From JBNLBS01 sp050303415 (GTDB lineage: Bacteria > Pseudomonadota > Gammaproteobacteria > Methylococcales > Methylomonadaceae), in contig JBNLBS010000001.1 in the NCBI GenBank assembly GCA_050303415.1, positions 62,001-126,000 on the forward strand: a stretch of DNA of 64,000 nt. Reading direction: 5' to 3'. The notes under the pieces are model-generated. The model was not told the origin of the DNA, searched no databases, and saw nothing but the letters and a program-made list of their open reading frames with translations. Below, piece by piece: positions 16,759 through 24,397 of the stretch; the stretch's first letter is position 1; each line of letters opens with the position of its first letter. The position numbers and the translations under genes are program-made.

Positions 16759-18471
16759 TCATTCAGCCCAAGCGTAAACCACTTCAATTTTATTACCCGG
16801 CTTTTCAAAGTTAATTGACTGACAAAGCTTCTGTACCAGAATAAGCCCCCGACCGCTTAATGCCAGAGCATTATGTTCGCGAGACCTGTTTAGTACTTCA
16901 CTAATATCAAAACCGCGACCACTGTCTTCGATTTTTATTGTGACCTGACGCTGGTTACCCAGACGAGAGCCTTTTAACTTAATGCTGACACGGCCATAAT
17001 CCAGCACTGCTAATTTTTGTTCACGCTCTGTAAAATAGGTGGCAAAACCTTCGGGTGTGGATTTTAATGAAGAATCCATGGTTAGCACCCCATGATCCAG
17101 CGCATTAACATAAAGCTCTGTTAAAACTGTAAAGAGCGACTGATGATTATTTCCCAGAGGCTCCAGCTCCTGTAATTGATTAATAATCATCGGTATAGGA
17201 TTCACCTTTACCAGTTGCTTACCTTCCAGCACCAGCTTGCATTCCCAACCAGTTGCTTTGCTTTCTACATTACTCAGCGCCAGTAACACGTCTTCTGAGC
17301 CTATCTTAGCCGTGCAGCTATTTTCAAATAACTCCTCTACACAAGGAATTTCGACCAGACTTATGTCGTCCAATTGTACGGCGCCCTGGCAAAATTTACG
17401 CAGTGCGCTTTGAACATCCTCCCTAACAATGTCTATATTCTGCTGGCTAAGAATTTGCTCCAACCGATCTTGTCCGAAATTTTGACCGGAAACATTAATC
17501 GCCTCAATTAAACCATCGGTAAATAAAACAACCTTGTCATTATTCCTGATGGGTATATGTTCAAAATACTGATGAAAATCTACATTGGCATTGATGCCCA
17601 AGGGAAAATGATTTGAACTGTAATTTAATTTAATATTATTGCTCTGCCCGTCTCGAATAATAATATCCGGCATACCACAGTTACATATCGAGACATAATC
17701 AAGATCCTTACGAAAGATAACATACTGCATCGCCATAAACATTCCCTTAGGCAAGACACTATGCAATTTATTATTAATGGCAAAAATGGTTTTAGTACTG
17801 GAAAACCCTTTGGCAATCATTGCCCGGAAGACTTCCGCTGCGGGTATAGCTCCTAATGCTGCGCCTAAGCCATGGCCGGTAAAATCAGCCAGCATCACAT
17901 GCAAATCACCGGACGGAGAAAAAACACTTAAAAACAAATCACCGCTAAAGGTTTCCGCCGGTTTACTTAGCGTTTTAATGGGGTCAACTGCTTGATGTTC
18001 GGCCGCCATAAGACTGTTAAATACATCCTGGGCCATCTCCTGGTCACGCTGGCTCTGAGCAACCATAACCGCATATTCATCATAGAGTTTATTAAGCCGT
18101 TCCATGGAACGAAGACGCGCATTCAGTACACGTAAATCGACCGGTTTGGCAATAAAATCATCACCACCGGCTTCAATACACTCACTTAACTTATCTTCTT
18201 CGGAAACTGCAGTTACAAAAATGAGAGGGACAAAATTTGAACCACATAATGATTTTATTTCTTTACACGATTCAATACCGTCCATAACGGGCATCATTAA
18301 ATCCATAAAGACAATGGATGAGGGTTTAGCCGCAAAAAGCTGCACAGCTTGCAGGCCATTTTCCGCCTCCACTACTTTATAGCCATCTCGCTCCAGCAGG
18401 AGTTTTAAAAGACTTCGGTTGGCCTTGTTGTCATCAACGACCAAAGCCTCCTTTATACCCACCGATTCCAT
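16759..18471 (-). CDS. HsbR-like response regulator: receiver, PP2C phosphatase and HATPase
   Basis: Cytoplasmic partner-switching protein of 570 residues. Receiver (1-125) has the acidic pair DD at 13-14, phospho-acceptor Asp 57 in FMDLMMP and Lys in FIAKPVD. A SpoIIE/PP2C domain (about 185-380) has the metal ligands in FSGD, ADFTGHG and LFTDG. A C-terminal GHKL ATPase of the anti-sigma kinase type (about 435-570) has the N box ELYVNALDHG and the G box EDSGRGFD. The same architecture and length occur in Pseudomonas HsbR, which dephosphorylates and phosphorylates an anti-sigma antagonist. No HptB or HsbA partner gene is adjacent. Confidence 0.88.
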   Translation of the reverse strand: MESVGIKEALVVDDNKANRSLLKLLLERDGYKVVEAENGLQAVQLFAAKPSSIVFMDLMMPVMDGIESCKEIKSLCGSNFVPLIFVTAVSEEDKLSECIEAGGDDFIAKPVDLRVLNARLRSMERLNKLYDEYAVMVAQSQRDQEMAQDVFNSLMAAEHQAVDPIKTLSKPAETFSGDLFLSVFSPSGDLHVMLADFTGHGLGAALGAIPAAEVFRAMIAKGFSSTKTIFAINNKLHSVLPKGMFMAMQYVIFRKDLDYVSICNCGMPDIIIRDGQSNNIKLNYSSNHFPLGINANVDFHQYFEHIPIRNNDKVVLFTDGLIEAINVSGQNFGQDRLEQILSQQNIDIVREDVQSALRKFCQGAVQLDDISLVEIPCVEELFENSCTAKIGSEDVLLALSNVESKATGWECKLVLEGKQLVKVNPIPMIINQLQELEPLGNNHQSLFTVLTELYVNALDHGVLTMDSSLKSTPEGFATYFTEREQKLAVLDYGRVSIKLKGSRLGNQRQVTIKIEDSGRGFDISEVLNRSREHNALALSGRGLILVQKLCQSINFEKPGNKIEVVYAWAE

Positions 18472-18543
18472 GTTTTTTTTACCCAGCCTACTCTCTACAA
18501 TTTATATTTTAAGTCGTAATAAGCACTTATTTATTTTCTTGAG

Positions 18544-18549
18544 TATAAT
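18544..18549 (+). promoter_or_regulatory. Perfect TATAAT -10 box for the 136-aa lipoprotein gene
   Basis: TATAAT at 18544-18549 sits 49 bases before the lipoprotein ATG in a divergent intergenic region. I see no strong -35 hexamer at the right distance; the only candidates are weak, so a sigma-70 call is tentative. Confidence 0.4.
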
Positions 18550-18597
18550 ACAGCGACTCGCTTTTAGCTAAAAACATTACTTAAATTAGGTAAACCT

Positions 18598-19008
18598 ATG
18601 AAAAAATTATTGCTGATTTCAATATCCGCATGTTTGTTGACTGCCTGTGCAGAAAAAGAACAATACCAACAGGCTATTTTGGAAGACATGAAAACCGAAC
18701 AGGATGTAAAAGATTATAAAATTGATCCGGAACGGATGAGTCAGTGTGTTGTCGATCTATCGTCTAAAAACATGCCTGGCGCTTTTGGCGTTCACCCTGA
18801 TCGTTTGACTGCCTATAAAAACTATACCAAAATGCTGACCTTAAAAAAGTCGGAAGATCCCAAGAAAACCTTGGATGAATTGCGCAAAGACTTTGGCTCT
18901 GCTAAAAACTTGGCCGAAGCCCACACTAATTACACAGAGAGTGTGATGAACTGTTATGCGGCATTACTGATGGAAACAGAAGAAACCGAAAAAGAAAAGG
19001 ATGAATAA
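18598..19008 (+). CDS. Hypothetical lipoprotein, 136 aa
   Basis: Secreted and lipidated: the N-terminus MKKLLLISISACLLTAC is a signal peptide with lipobox LTAC, Cys 17 being the lipidation site. The mature part is rich in Lys, Glu and Asp and probably helical, with two further cysteines (CVV and MNCYA) that could form a disulphide. No domain recognised. It diverges from the HsbR-like gene and converges with the AOR operon end, three bases away, without an obvious terminator. Confidence 0.75.
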   Translation: MKKLLLISISACLLTACAEKEQYQQAILEDMKTEQDVKDYKIDPERMSQCVVDLSSKNMPGAFGVHPDRLTAYKNYTKMLTLKKSEDPKKTLDELRKDFGSAKNLAEAHTNYTESVMNCYAALLMETEETEKEKDE

Positions 19009-19010
19009 AG

Positions 19011-19301
19011 CTATCCGCCTCCGCGCTGATAAACACGTTTGAATTGAGTTAAAAAATCAACGCACTGTTCATTTGTATAATTTTCGAAATTAAACTGCAA
19101 TTGTAACTGGGGCAATAATATTGCCCCAAGTTTGTTTTGAGGCCTGATCCTGTATTTAATTAATACCTGTCTGTCGTCCTGAACAATAAAAACCTCACCC
19201 GGCTTAAACACTATCGCCCCTTGTTGTTGAAGCAATGGCACAGACCTTAAAAATGCCTGCTCAGTAATTGCCATCAACTTAGTAGTATTTACCTTATCCA
19301 C
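19011..19301 (-). CDS. Unknown 96-aa protein, last gene of the AOR operon
   Basis: I do not recognise this family. The protein is soluble and small, with beta-rich patterns (AIVFKPGEVFIVQ, VLIKYRI) and ends in three glycines. It overlaps the MoaD-like gene by 8 bases, so it is almost certainly translated with the aldehyde oxidoreductase operon. A role in tungsten/molybdenum cofactor handling or AOR maturation is inferred from position only. Confidence 0.7.
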   Translation of the reverse strand: MDKVNTTKLMAITEQAFLRSVPLLQQQGAIVFKPGEVFIVQDDRQVLIKYRIRPQNKLGAILLPQLQLQFNFENYTNEQCVDFLTQFKRVYQRGGG

Positions 19302-19545
19302 CCGCTACGGCCGGCCATACTGCCATAACATCATTATCGTTAAAAAAAGTCTGATTTCTTGCATCCGGGGGAAGATAAATTCCATTGATCATCACCAAAT
19401 GAATGGTTTGCTGTGGGATGTTAAGTAACGTCAAGACCCGCTCCGGTGTACTATCCGGGTCAACAGCCAACTGCACCGACACACCGGAACTGCCTTCCGG
19501 CAAATATTTTTGTAAGCCCGCATAAAGCTTTAGTGTGATTGTCAT
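19294..19545 (-). CDS. MoaD/ThiS-family sulfur carrier
   Basis: Ubiquitin-like protein of 83 residues ending in the diagnostic Gly-Gly (AVAGG) that is adenylated and thiocarboxylated. MoaD members give sulfur to molybdopterin. I choose ATG at 19545, overlapping the upstream stop as TAATG, with AAGG just upstream; a TTG seven codons earlier is the alternative. Because it lies inside the AOR operon, it probably makes the dithiolene of the tungsten cofactor (inference). Confidence 0.85.
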   Translation of the reverse strand: MTITLKLYAGLQKYLPEGSSGVSVQLAVDPDSTPERVLTLLNIPQQTIHLVMINGIYLPPDARNQTFFNDNDVMAVWPAVAGG

Positions 19546-20798
19546 TACCTTATAACCTGCGTACAAGCCAGATAGGCCTCCATAATTCGGGTCGGGTCCT
19601 GCAATAACTGTTGTTTCCAGTCACCCAACCTGATCTTTCCTTGAATCAGTCCGCGTAACACCCCGACATGCTGAGTCAAGCCTACAGTGGTTGCCCCAAT
19701 CAGGATATCCTGTTGAAACTGAAGATTTATATATTGAAACCGATCCGGATTATAACTCTCAACCGAATCGCCTCCGTTAACCCCCATCCACAAACCAAAA
19801 GAGCTGGCGATTAACCCCAACGTATCCAAAACATTCATATTGATACTGCCCTGATGTTTGGCCTGCTTTGCACCCGCCATATTTTTTGCTGCCAATACAC
19901 CATGTTCGGTTGCTGTCGGCTGAATAGCCTGAACCAGTTTATCTCCAGTAGAAAAATCCAAGGCCTGGGCAACATCACCGGCGGCATAAATATCCGGCAA
20001 ACTGGTTTGTAGAGCACTATCCACCAAAACTCCCTGATCAATTTTCAGTTCGGTTTCCAGTAAAAAATCTATATTGGGTTTAACCCCAGTGGCAGAAACA
20101 ATGCAGTCAGCAACAATTGAGTCACCATTATTCCGACTCAATTTAAGCTCAACGCCCGACTCTTCAATTGCCGTAATCCGGGTATCAGTCAGCACCTTAA
20201 TGCCTTTTGCCTGACACCATCGTTTAATTAATGCGGAGGCCTTTTCGTTCATCATTCTGGGCACCATACGATCGGCCATTTCGACCACAGTTAATTGAGC
20301 ACCACAATTAAACAACGCTTCCAGAATAATACAGCCGATAAAACCCGCTCCCATTAACACCACACGTTTCCCGGCTTTAACCGATGCCGCAATGTTACGT
20401 GCATCCTCCAGCGTCCAACAATGATAAATATTGTCCGAACCAATACCGGGAATAGGCGGCATAACCGGTCTGGAACCGGTGGCAATTAACAATTTGTCAT
20501 AATAAATCTCCTGATTATTTTCCAGATAAACAGTTTTTTGCGCCGGGTTTAAGTTTTGAACCTTTTGCTGCAACAAGGTAATGGCCCGATTATTATAATA
20601 ATTAGCTGTCTGTCTTAAATAAGTGCCTTTTTCTTCAATCTGTTTGACCAATAAATAAGGAATCGCCATCCGTGAATACGGAGGTTCCGGCTCATCACCA
20701 ATCACCGTTACCTCGGCATCACTATCCAGACTGCGCAAGGTTTCTGCCGCCGTAATCCCGGCTGGTCCAGCGCCAATAATGACATAATGCATAACCAT
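19545..20798 (-). CDS. NAD(P)/FAD oxidoreductase, AorC-like subunit
   Basis: Flavoprotein of 417 residues. The FAD-binding Rossmann motif GAGPAGITAAETL starts at about residue 8, the NAD-binding motif GAGFIGC is at about 150, and YAAGDVAQ (about 270) completes the FAD site, as in nitrite reductase small subunits and rubredoxin reductases. Next to an AOR catalytic subunit and a ferredoxin, it matches the third subunit of AorABC complexes described in Aromatoleum, coupling aldehyde oxidation to NAD+ reduction. A second ATG two codons in (20792) is possible, since AGAG precedes it. Confidence 0.87.
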   Translation of the reverse strand: MVMHYVIIGAGPAGITAAETLRSLDSDAEVTVIGDEPEPPYSRMAIPYLLVKQIEEKGTYLRQTANYYNNRAITLLQQKVQNLNPAQKTVYLENNQEIYYDKLLIATGSRPVMPPIPGIGSDNIYHCWTLEDARNIAASVKAGKRVVLMGAGFIGCIILEALFNCGAQLTVVEMADRMVPRMMNEKASALIKRWCQAKGIKVLTDTRITAIEESGVELKLSRNNGDSIVADCIVSATGVKPNIDFLLETELKIDQGVLVDSALQTSLPDIYAAGDVAQALDFSTGDKLVQAIQPTATEHGVLAAKNMAGAKQAKHQGSINMNVLDTLGLIASSFGLWMGVNGGDSVESYNPDRFQYINLQFQQDILIGATTVGLTQHVGVLRGLIQGKIRLGDWKQQLLQDPTRIMEAYLACTQVIR

Positions 20799-20800
20799 CT

Positions 20801-22651
20801 CTATAAGCGCAGCCTGGCCAAGGTTTCCTTAGTCGGCACCCCGTCTTCGGACCAGCCTCTTAACTGATAATATTCGGGTAACATATTATCCAACTCATTC
20901 ACTTTGCCTTTAGCCGGCCCCGTTTTTGCCGCATCCTTTAATAAACGTGCGGGCAAGGTATCGTCGGCACGGGTTAATCCGGCTTCAATATTAAACTGTC
21001 GTTCCAGATTCCAGATTCTTTCACCCGTTGCCAGTAATGTTTCCATGGTCCATTCGCCATCGCATGCGGCTGCAATTTGCGGTGCAATATCGACCATGCT
21101 CCAGGTGAAGGTTGAAAAGGCACATAAACCGGATGAGTCCACAGCCGCCGCTGCATCTTGAAAATCTTTTACCAATTCCGCCTTGCCATTGGTAACCAAA
21201 GGATCGGTTTTTTCCGGTATTCCCATAATTTCCGAAGCCACTGTATAACCTCGCAAGTGACAGGCACCACGATTCGAAGTCGCATAGCCCAGCCCCATAC
21301 CCTGTATGCCCCTGGGGTCATAAGCAGGAAACTCTTGACCTTTAACCGTCATTGATAATTCAGGACACTGATATTTTTCACATAAACGTTTGGAACCCAA
21401 ACCTATTTCCAAACCAAAACCTTCACCACGCATTGTTAATTCCGCCACCTTAACCAGCGCTTCAGCCGAACCGAATTTAAGCTCGATACCACCGGTCTGT
21501 TCAGCGTTAATCAATCCTTGCCCATACATTTCCATCGCGGCCGCAATGGTCGCGCCCAAAGAAATAGGGTCAACCCCATCTTCATTACACAGAAAATTGA
21601 CATAGGTTAAAGCATCCAGATCATCGACCCCGGTATCCGAACCCAAGGCCCAGGCCGATTCATATTCCAACCCACCCGATGCACCTTGATATTGCGGTTT
21701 GTTTTCAATCGTAAAATGGCCTTTAGCCACAGTAGAAATACGCCCGCAGGCAATCGTGCAGGCAAAACAACCGGCATTGGTCACTAAATTGGTTTTGCCG
21801 TCTGACGGTCTGGGTTCCAGCATCGCTTCAGCAGAAATTTTCTCGGCACCTTCAAACTGGACTTCACGCATATTACGGGTCGGCATTGCGCCAACCTCGT
21901 TAATCACATTCATTAATACCTGTGTGCCATAGGTTGGCAGGCCTTGTGAGGTTACCGGCCCTTCCGCCAGTATTCTTTTACCTTCTGCAACTGCTTTTGC
22001 AAAGGCGGCCGGATCTTTAATATTACCTATGCCTTTGGTACCGCGAATAGCGACTGCTTTCAGGTTTTTTGATGCCATTACCGTACCGACACCGGAGCGC
22101 CCTGCAGCGCGATGTAAATCATTAATAATAGCCGAATATAAACAACCCTTTTCAGCCGCACGCCCTATGGCGGCAATCCTTAATAACGGATCTTGATGTA
22201 GAGTATGCAACATCTCATCGGTCTGCCAAACCGATTTTCCCCATAAATCCCCCGCATCCAACAACTCTGCCCGTTCATTTTCCAAATAAAGGTAAACCGG
22301 GCTACTGGCTTTACCTTCAAAAATAACCATATCCCAACCGGCATTTTTCATTTCCATACCCAAGAAACCGCCCGAGTTGGAACAGGCAATCAGACCGGTT
22401 AAAGGGCTTTTGGTAATCACCGAATAACGCCCGGCCGTTGAAGCATTAGTGCCCGTCAATGGCCCGGTGGCCATAATCAGTTTATTATCCGCCGATAACG
22501 CATTCACTTTAGGATCAATTTCTTCAGCCAGATATTTGCTGGCCAGTCCGCGTTGTCCCAAATATTGCTGTGCCCATTCCATATTCAGGGGTTCTTTAGT
22601 ACAGGTTCTGGTTGTCAGATTGACCCGTAAGATTTGTTGTGTCCAAGCCAT
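20801..22651 (-). CDS. aor: Aldehyde:ferredoxin oxidoreductase, tungsten-type catalytic subunit
   Basis: Oxidises aldehydes to carboxylic acids with a tungsten bis-pyranopterin and one [4Fe-4S] cluster. 616 residues, the normal length. N-terminal AFOR_N domain (about 1-200) with GRYSVITKSPLTG; cluster ligands CFACTIAC (about residue 295) plus a distal Cys in SSGLCAFS; GIQGMGLGYATSNRGACH is the conserved cofactor-binding region. Follows the ferredoxin gene by 3 bases. In a methanotroph it could handle formaldehyde or other aldehydes, but substrate is not readable from sequence. Confidence 0.92.
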   Translation of the reverse strand: MAWTQQILRVNLTTRTCTKEPLNMEWAQQYLGQRGLASKYLAEEIDPKVNALSADNKLIMATGPLTGTNASTAGRYSVITKSPLTGLIACSNSGGFLGMEMKNAGWDMVIFEGKASSPVYLYLENERAELLDAGDLWGKSVWQTDEMLHTLHQDPLLRIAAIGRAAEKGCLYSAIINDLHRAAGRSGVGTVMASKNLKAVAIRGTKGIGNIKDPAAFAKAVAEGKRILAEGPVTSQGLPTYGTQVLMNVINEVGAMPTRNMREVQFEGAEKISAEAMLEPRPSDGKTNLVTNAGCFACTIACGRISTVAKGHFTIENKPQYQGASGGLEYESAWALGSDTGVDDLDALTYVNFLCNEDGVDPISLGATIAAAMEMYGQGLINAEQTGGIELKFGSAEALVKVAELTMRGEGFGLEIGLGSKRLCEKYQCPELSMTVKGQEFPAYDPRGIQGMGLGYATSNRGACHLRGYTVASEIMGIPEKTDPLVTNGKAELVKDFQDAAAAVDSSGLCAFSTFTWSMVDIAPQIAAACDGEWTMETLLATGERIWNLERQFNIEAGLTRADDTLPARLLKDAAKTGPAKGKVNELDNMLPEYYQLRGWSEDGVPTKETLARLRL

Positions 22652-22654
22652 AAT

Positions 22655-23128
22655 CTACTCCAGTGTCTCTGCCAAGGCTTTTGCCGCATAAGTCTGCATA
22701 CGCTGATACCCGGTTTGTTCAGCATCCACATAAGTAATTGCCTGCGTAGGACATTCTCTGACACAAGCCGGATCGCCACTGCACAAATCGCATTTGGCCA
22801 CTTTGCCGGAATCAACCTGATAATTAATCGTGCCAAACGGGCAGGCAATTGTGCAGACTTTACATCCGACACACATATCGGTAATCACATCCTTGGCACC
22901 GGTGTCATGGTTTTGCACAATGGCACCCACCGGACAGGTTTTCATACACCAGGCTTCGGCACATTGTGTACAGGTATAGGGCACAAAATGCCCTTGTTGA
23001 TGAAAGGTAAACACCTTGATACGGGATTTTGAAGGGTTAAACATCCCCTCATGCTGATACGAACACGCCAGTTCGCATTGTAGACAGCCGGTACATTTTT
23101 CCGACTCGATTAACAGGGACTTTAACAC
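22655..23128 (-). CDS. Four-cluster ferredoxin, AorA/HycB-like electron-transfer subunit
   Basis: 157-residue iron-sulfur protein with four cysteine motifs, each able to hold a [4Fe-4S] cluster with help from its partner: CTGCLQCELAC, CTQCAEAWCMKTC, CVGCKVCTIACP and CDLCSGDPACVRECP. It should carry electrons between AOR and the FAD subunit. The start is GTG at 23128, fixed by a strong GAGGAGG eight bases upstream. First gene of the AOR operon. Confidence 0.9.
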   Translation of the reverse strand: MLKSLLIESEKCTGCLQCELACSYQHEGMFNPSKSRIKVFTFHQQGHFVPYTCTQCAEAWCMKTCPVGAIVQNHDTGAKDVITDMCVGCKVCTIACPFGTINYQVDSGKVAKCDLCSGDPACVRECPTQAITYVDAEQTGYQRMQTYAAKALAETLE

Positions 23129-23343
23129 TGTAACCTCCTCATTAACGCAAAGCCAATACCGGCATAAGCGAATGTTATTATTTTTATTTTATAAGCATAT
23201 TCGTGCAGGTCTAGGCAAAAAAATTCAGCCGTGGATTACACGGATTCAAACGGACAGTTGATTTTAAGTGTATGCGCTTTTAGTGGCTAATGCTACCGGA
23301 ATTTTATCCGCCGTTTTTTTGTATTTTATTCCAGCATTAGGGG
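23129..23343. other. Leader region of the AOR operon
   Basis: No gene. AT-rich leader of the AOR operon on the minus strand. I could not pick a confident promoter or a molybdenum/tungsten riboswitch from it. Confidence 0.4.
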
Positions 23344-23377
23344 GAATGCGTAGGGTGGAAACGAAGCGCATTCCACC
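23344..23377. repeat. Nested inverted repeat
   Basis: Two overlapping inverted repeats: GAATGCG (23344-23350) with CGCATTC (23368-23374), and GGTGGAA (23354-23360) with TTCCACC (23371-23377). The two pairings exclude each other, so the element can switch fold. Similar short intergenic palindromes are scattered in many proteobacterial genomes; function unknown. Confidence 0.55.
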
Positions 23378-23436
23378 TGTTATCTTAATTAACTTCTTTA
23401 AATATGATTGAATCTAGATGTTTACCGTGTGTTTTA

Positions 23437-23680
23437 ATCGGGGTGCTTACCCCGAACCCCAAATACTTTTCTTTGCTCGGCCAAAGAAAAAGTATTCAAA
23501 AGAAAGGCCGCCCCACACCACGACTGCCCCTTGCGCTTCTCATTTTTCAGCGGGTTTGCCAGAAGGGGCTCCTGCCCCTCTGTCAAATGCTCACATCCCT
23601 GTGAGCACCCTTCGGGCTATTCCACTAAAAAACTGCGATGCTCGGCGTGGTGAAAGGGGAATGGGGAATGGGTGGCGGCC
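23437..23680 (+). repeat. Dispersed repeat, copy 1
   Basis: Matches, in the opposite orientation, a segment at 25311-25500. The shared core includes GCGCTTCTC, TTTTTCAG, GGGTTTGCCAGA, TGTCAAATGCTCAC, AGCACCCTTCGGGCT and CCACTAAAAAACTGCGATG, with scattered substitutions and small indels. Copy 1 alone carries the inverted repeat CTTTTTCTTTGG-like segment near 23466-23492. ORFs inside it differ between copies in frame and are probably not genes. Together the two copies bracket the cassette patch. Confidence 0.8.
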
Positions 23681-23770
23681 AAAGCAATTTGCAGGTTAGC
23701 GCGGAATTAAATGAAGCACAAAAAATCAAAACCTTGATTTTATTGCTCCCAAGAATTTTCAATTTATATG

Positions 23771-23876
23771 GCATAACGCCGCAATTCACCGGCAAATTGG
23801 AGTAACTTGATGCTTGTGACATCCACCACAAACGAAGGTTTCGGAAATTTGTCCGCGTGAATTTGCTTTGTTAGCA
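23771..23876 (-). mobile_element. Integron attC-like recombination site, 106 nt
   Basis: Read on the minus strand it runs from TGCTAAC (23876-23870, R''-like) to GTTATGC (23777-23771, R'-like). Inside are two near-complementary arms, GCAAATTCACGCGGACAAAT and AATTTGCCGGTGAATTGC. They pair with three unpaired bases on one arm only, which is the extrahelical-base pattern that makes attC hairpins recognisable by integron integrase. The stop codon of the 151-aa gene lies inside TGCTAAC, the usual cassette arrangement. No integrase is in the window. Confidence 0.75.
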
Positions 23877-24326
23877 GTGCCGTTTTGCATTCTCTTTATC
23901 AAGATCCTTAATTCCTGGCGCACTTCTGACCAAATTATTAGATAGTGATTCGTTAAGGCCAATAAATAAAGTTGCACTACTATCCCAACATACGATTTCA
24001 AATAATGAATCGTTTAGTTGTTTAGACGGAGATCCGCTCCAAAACTCTGGGTTGTCATCGGCATAAGGCTTATCGTTTATAAATGGGCATGTGCCTTTGG
24101 GATAAGCCGACAACACAGCCCAAACAAACTGATAGTCATATTCATTTAGCTTCCCGGATAACTCTTCACCCGTCACCCAGCTTGGGTCATTCAATTCTGG
24201 CCATCCCCCATCAATATCAGAAATATGCCAATCATAATTTGACAAATCTATTCCAAGCCATTTTTCTATGTCTTTTAGGCTTGTATAAAAACTGACACCC
24301 TTGGCATTTTCTTGAATGTAGTTCAT
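23871..24326 (-). CDS. Unknown 151-aa cassette protein
   Basis: I do not recognise the family. Soluble, acidic and rich in Trp, Asp and Ser (WHISDIDGGWPEL, EFWSGSPSKQL), with no signal peptide or membrane segment; size and style resemble small immunity or binding proteins often carried by cassettes, but this is only an impression. Start ATG at 24326 is 14 bases inside the cassette boundary GTTAGCA, and its TAA stop is part of the next attC. No clear ribosome-binding site. Confidence 0.7.
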   Translation of the reverse strand: MNYIQENAKGVSFYTSLKDIEKWLGIDLSNYDWHISDIDGGWPELNDPSWVTGEELSGKLNEYDYQFVWAVLSAYPKGTCPFINDKPYADDNPEFWSGSPSKQLNDSLFEIVCWDSSATLFIGLNESLSNNLVRSAPGIKDLDKENAKRHC

Positions 24327-24339
24327 GGCACTATTTGAC

Positions 24340-24397
24340 TGCTAACGCCAAAATCACCGGACCGCGTTAGCAGGTCAGATGAATTTTTTGGTTATGG
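24340..24397 (-). mobile_element. Integron attC-like recombination site, 58 nt
   Basis: On the minus strand it runs from CCATAAC (24397-24391) to GTTAGCA (24346-24340). Arms CCAAAAAATTCATC and GGTGATTTTGG pair with extra bases on one side, and an inner stem GACC/GGTC closes a loop. 58 nt is within the usual attC range (about 57-140). It immediately follows the stop of the 177-aa gene and precedes the 151-aa gene, exactly where a cassette junction should be. Confidence 0.75.

Noticed and set aside
23404..23699. Two open frames (66 and 93 codons) on the + strand
   Set aside because: They lie inside the dispersed repeat, are low-complexity, and the homologous inverted copy does not keep the same frames.
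24340..24372. TGCTAACGC...GCGTTAGCA as an operator or IS end
   Set aside because: Better explained as the right end and apical loop of the 58-nt attC hairpin; no transposase or regulator nearby.
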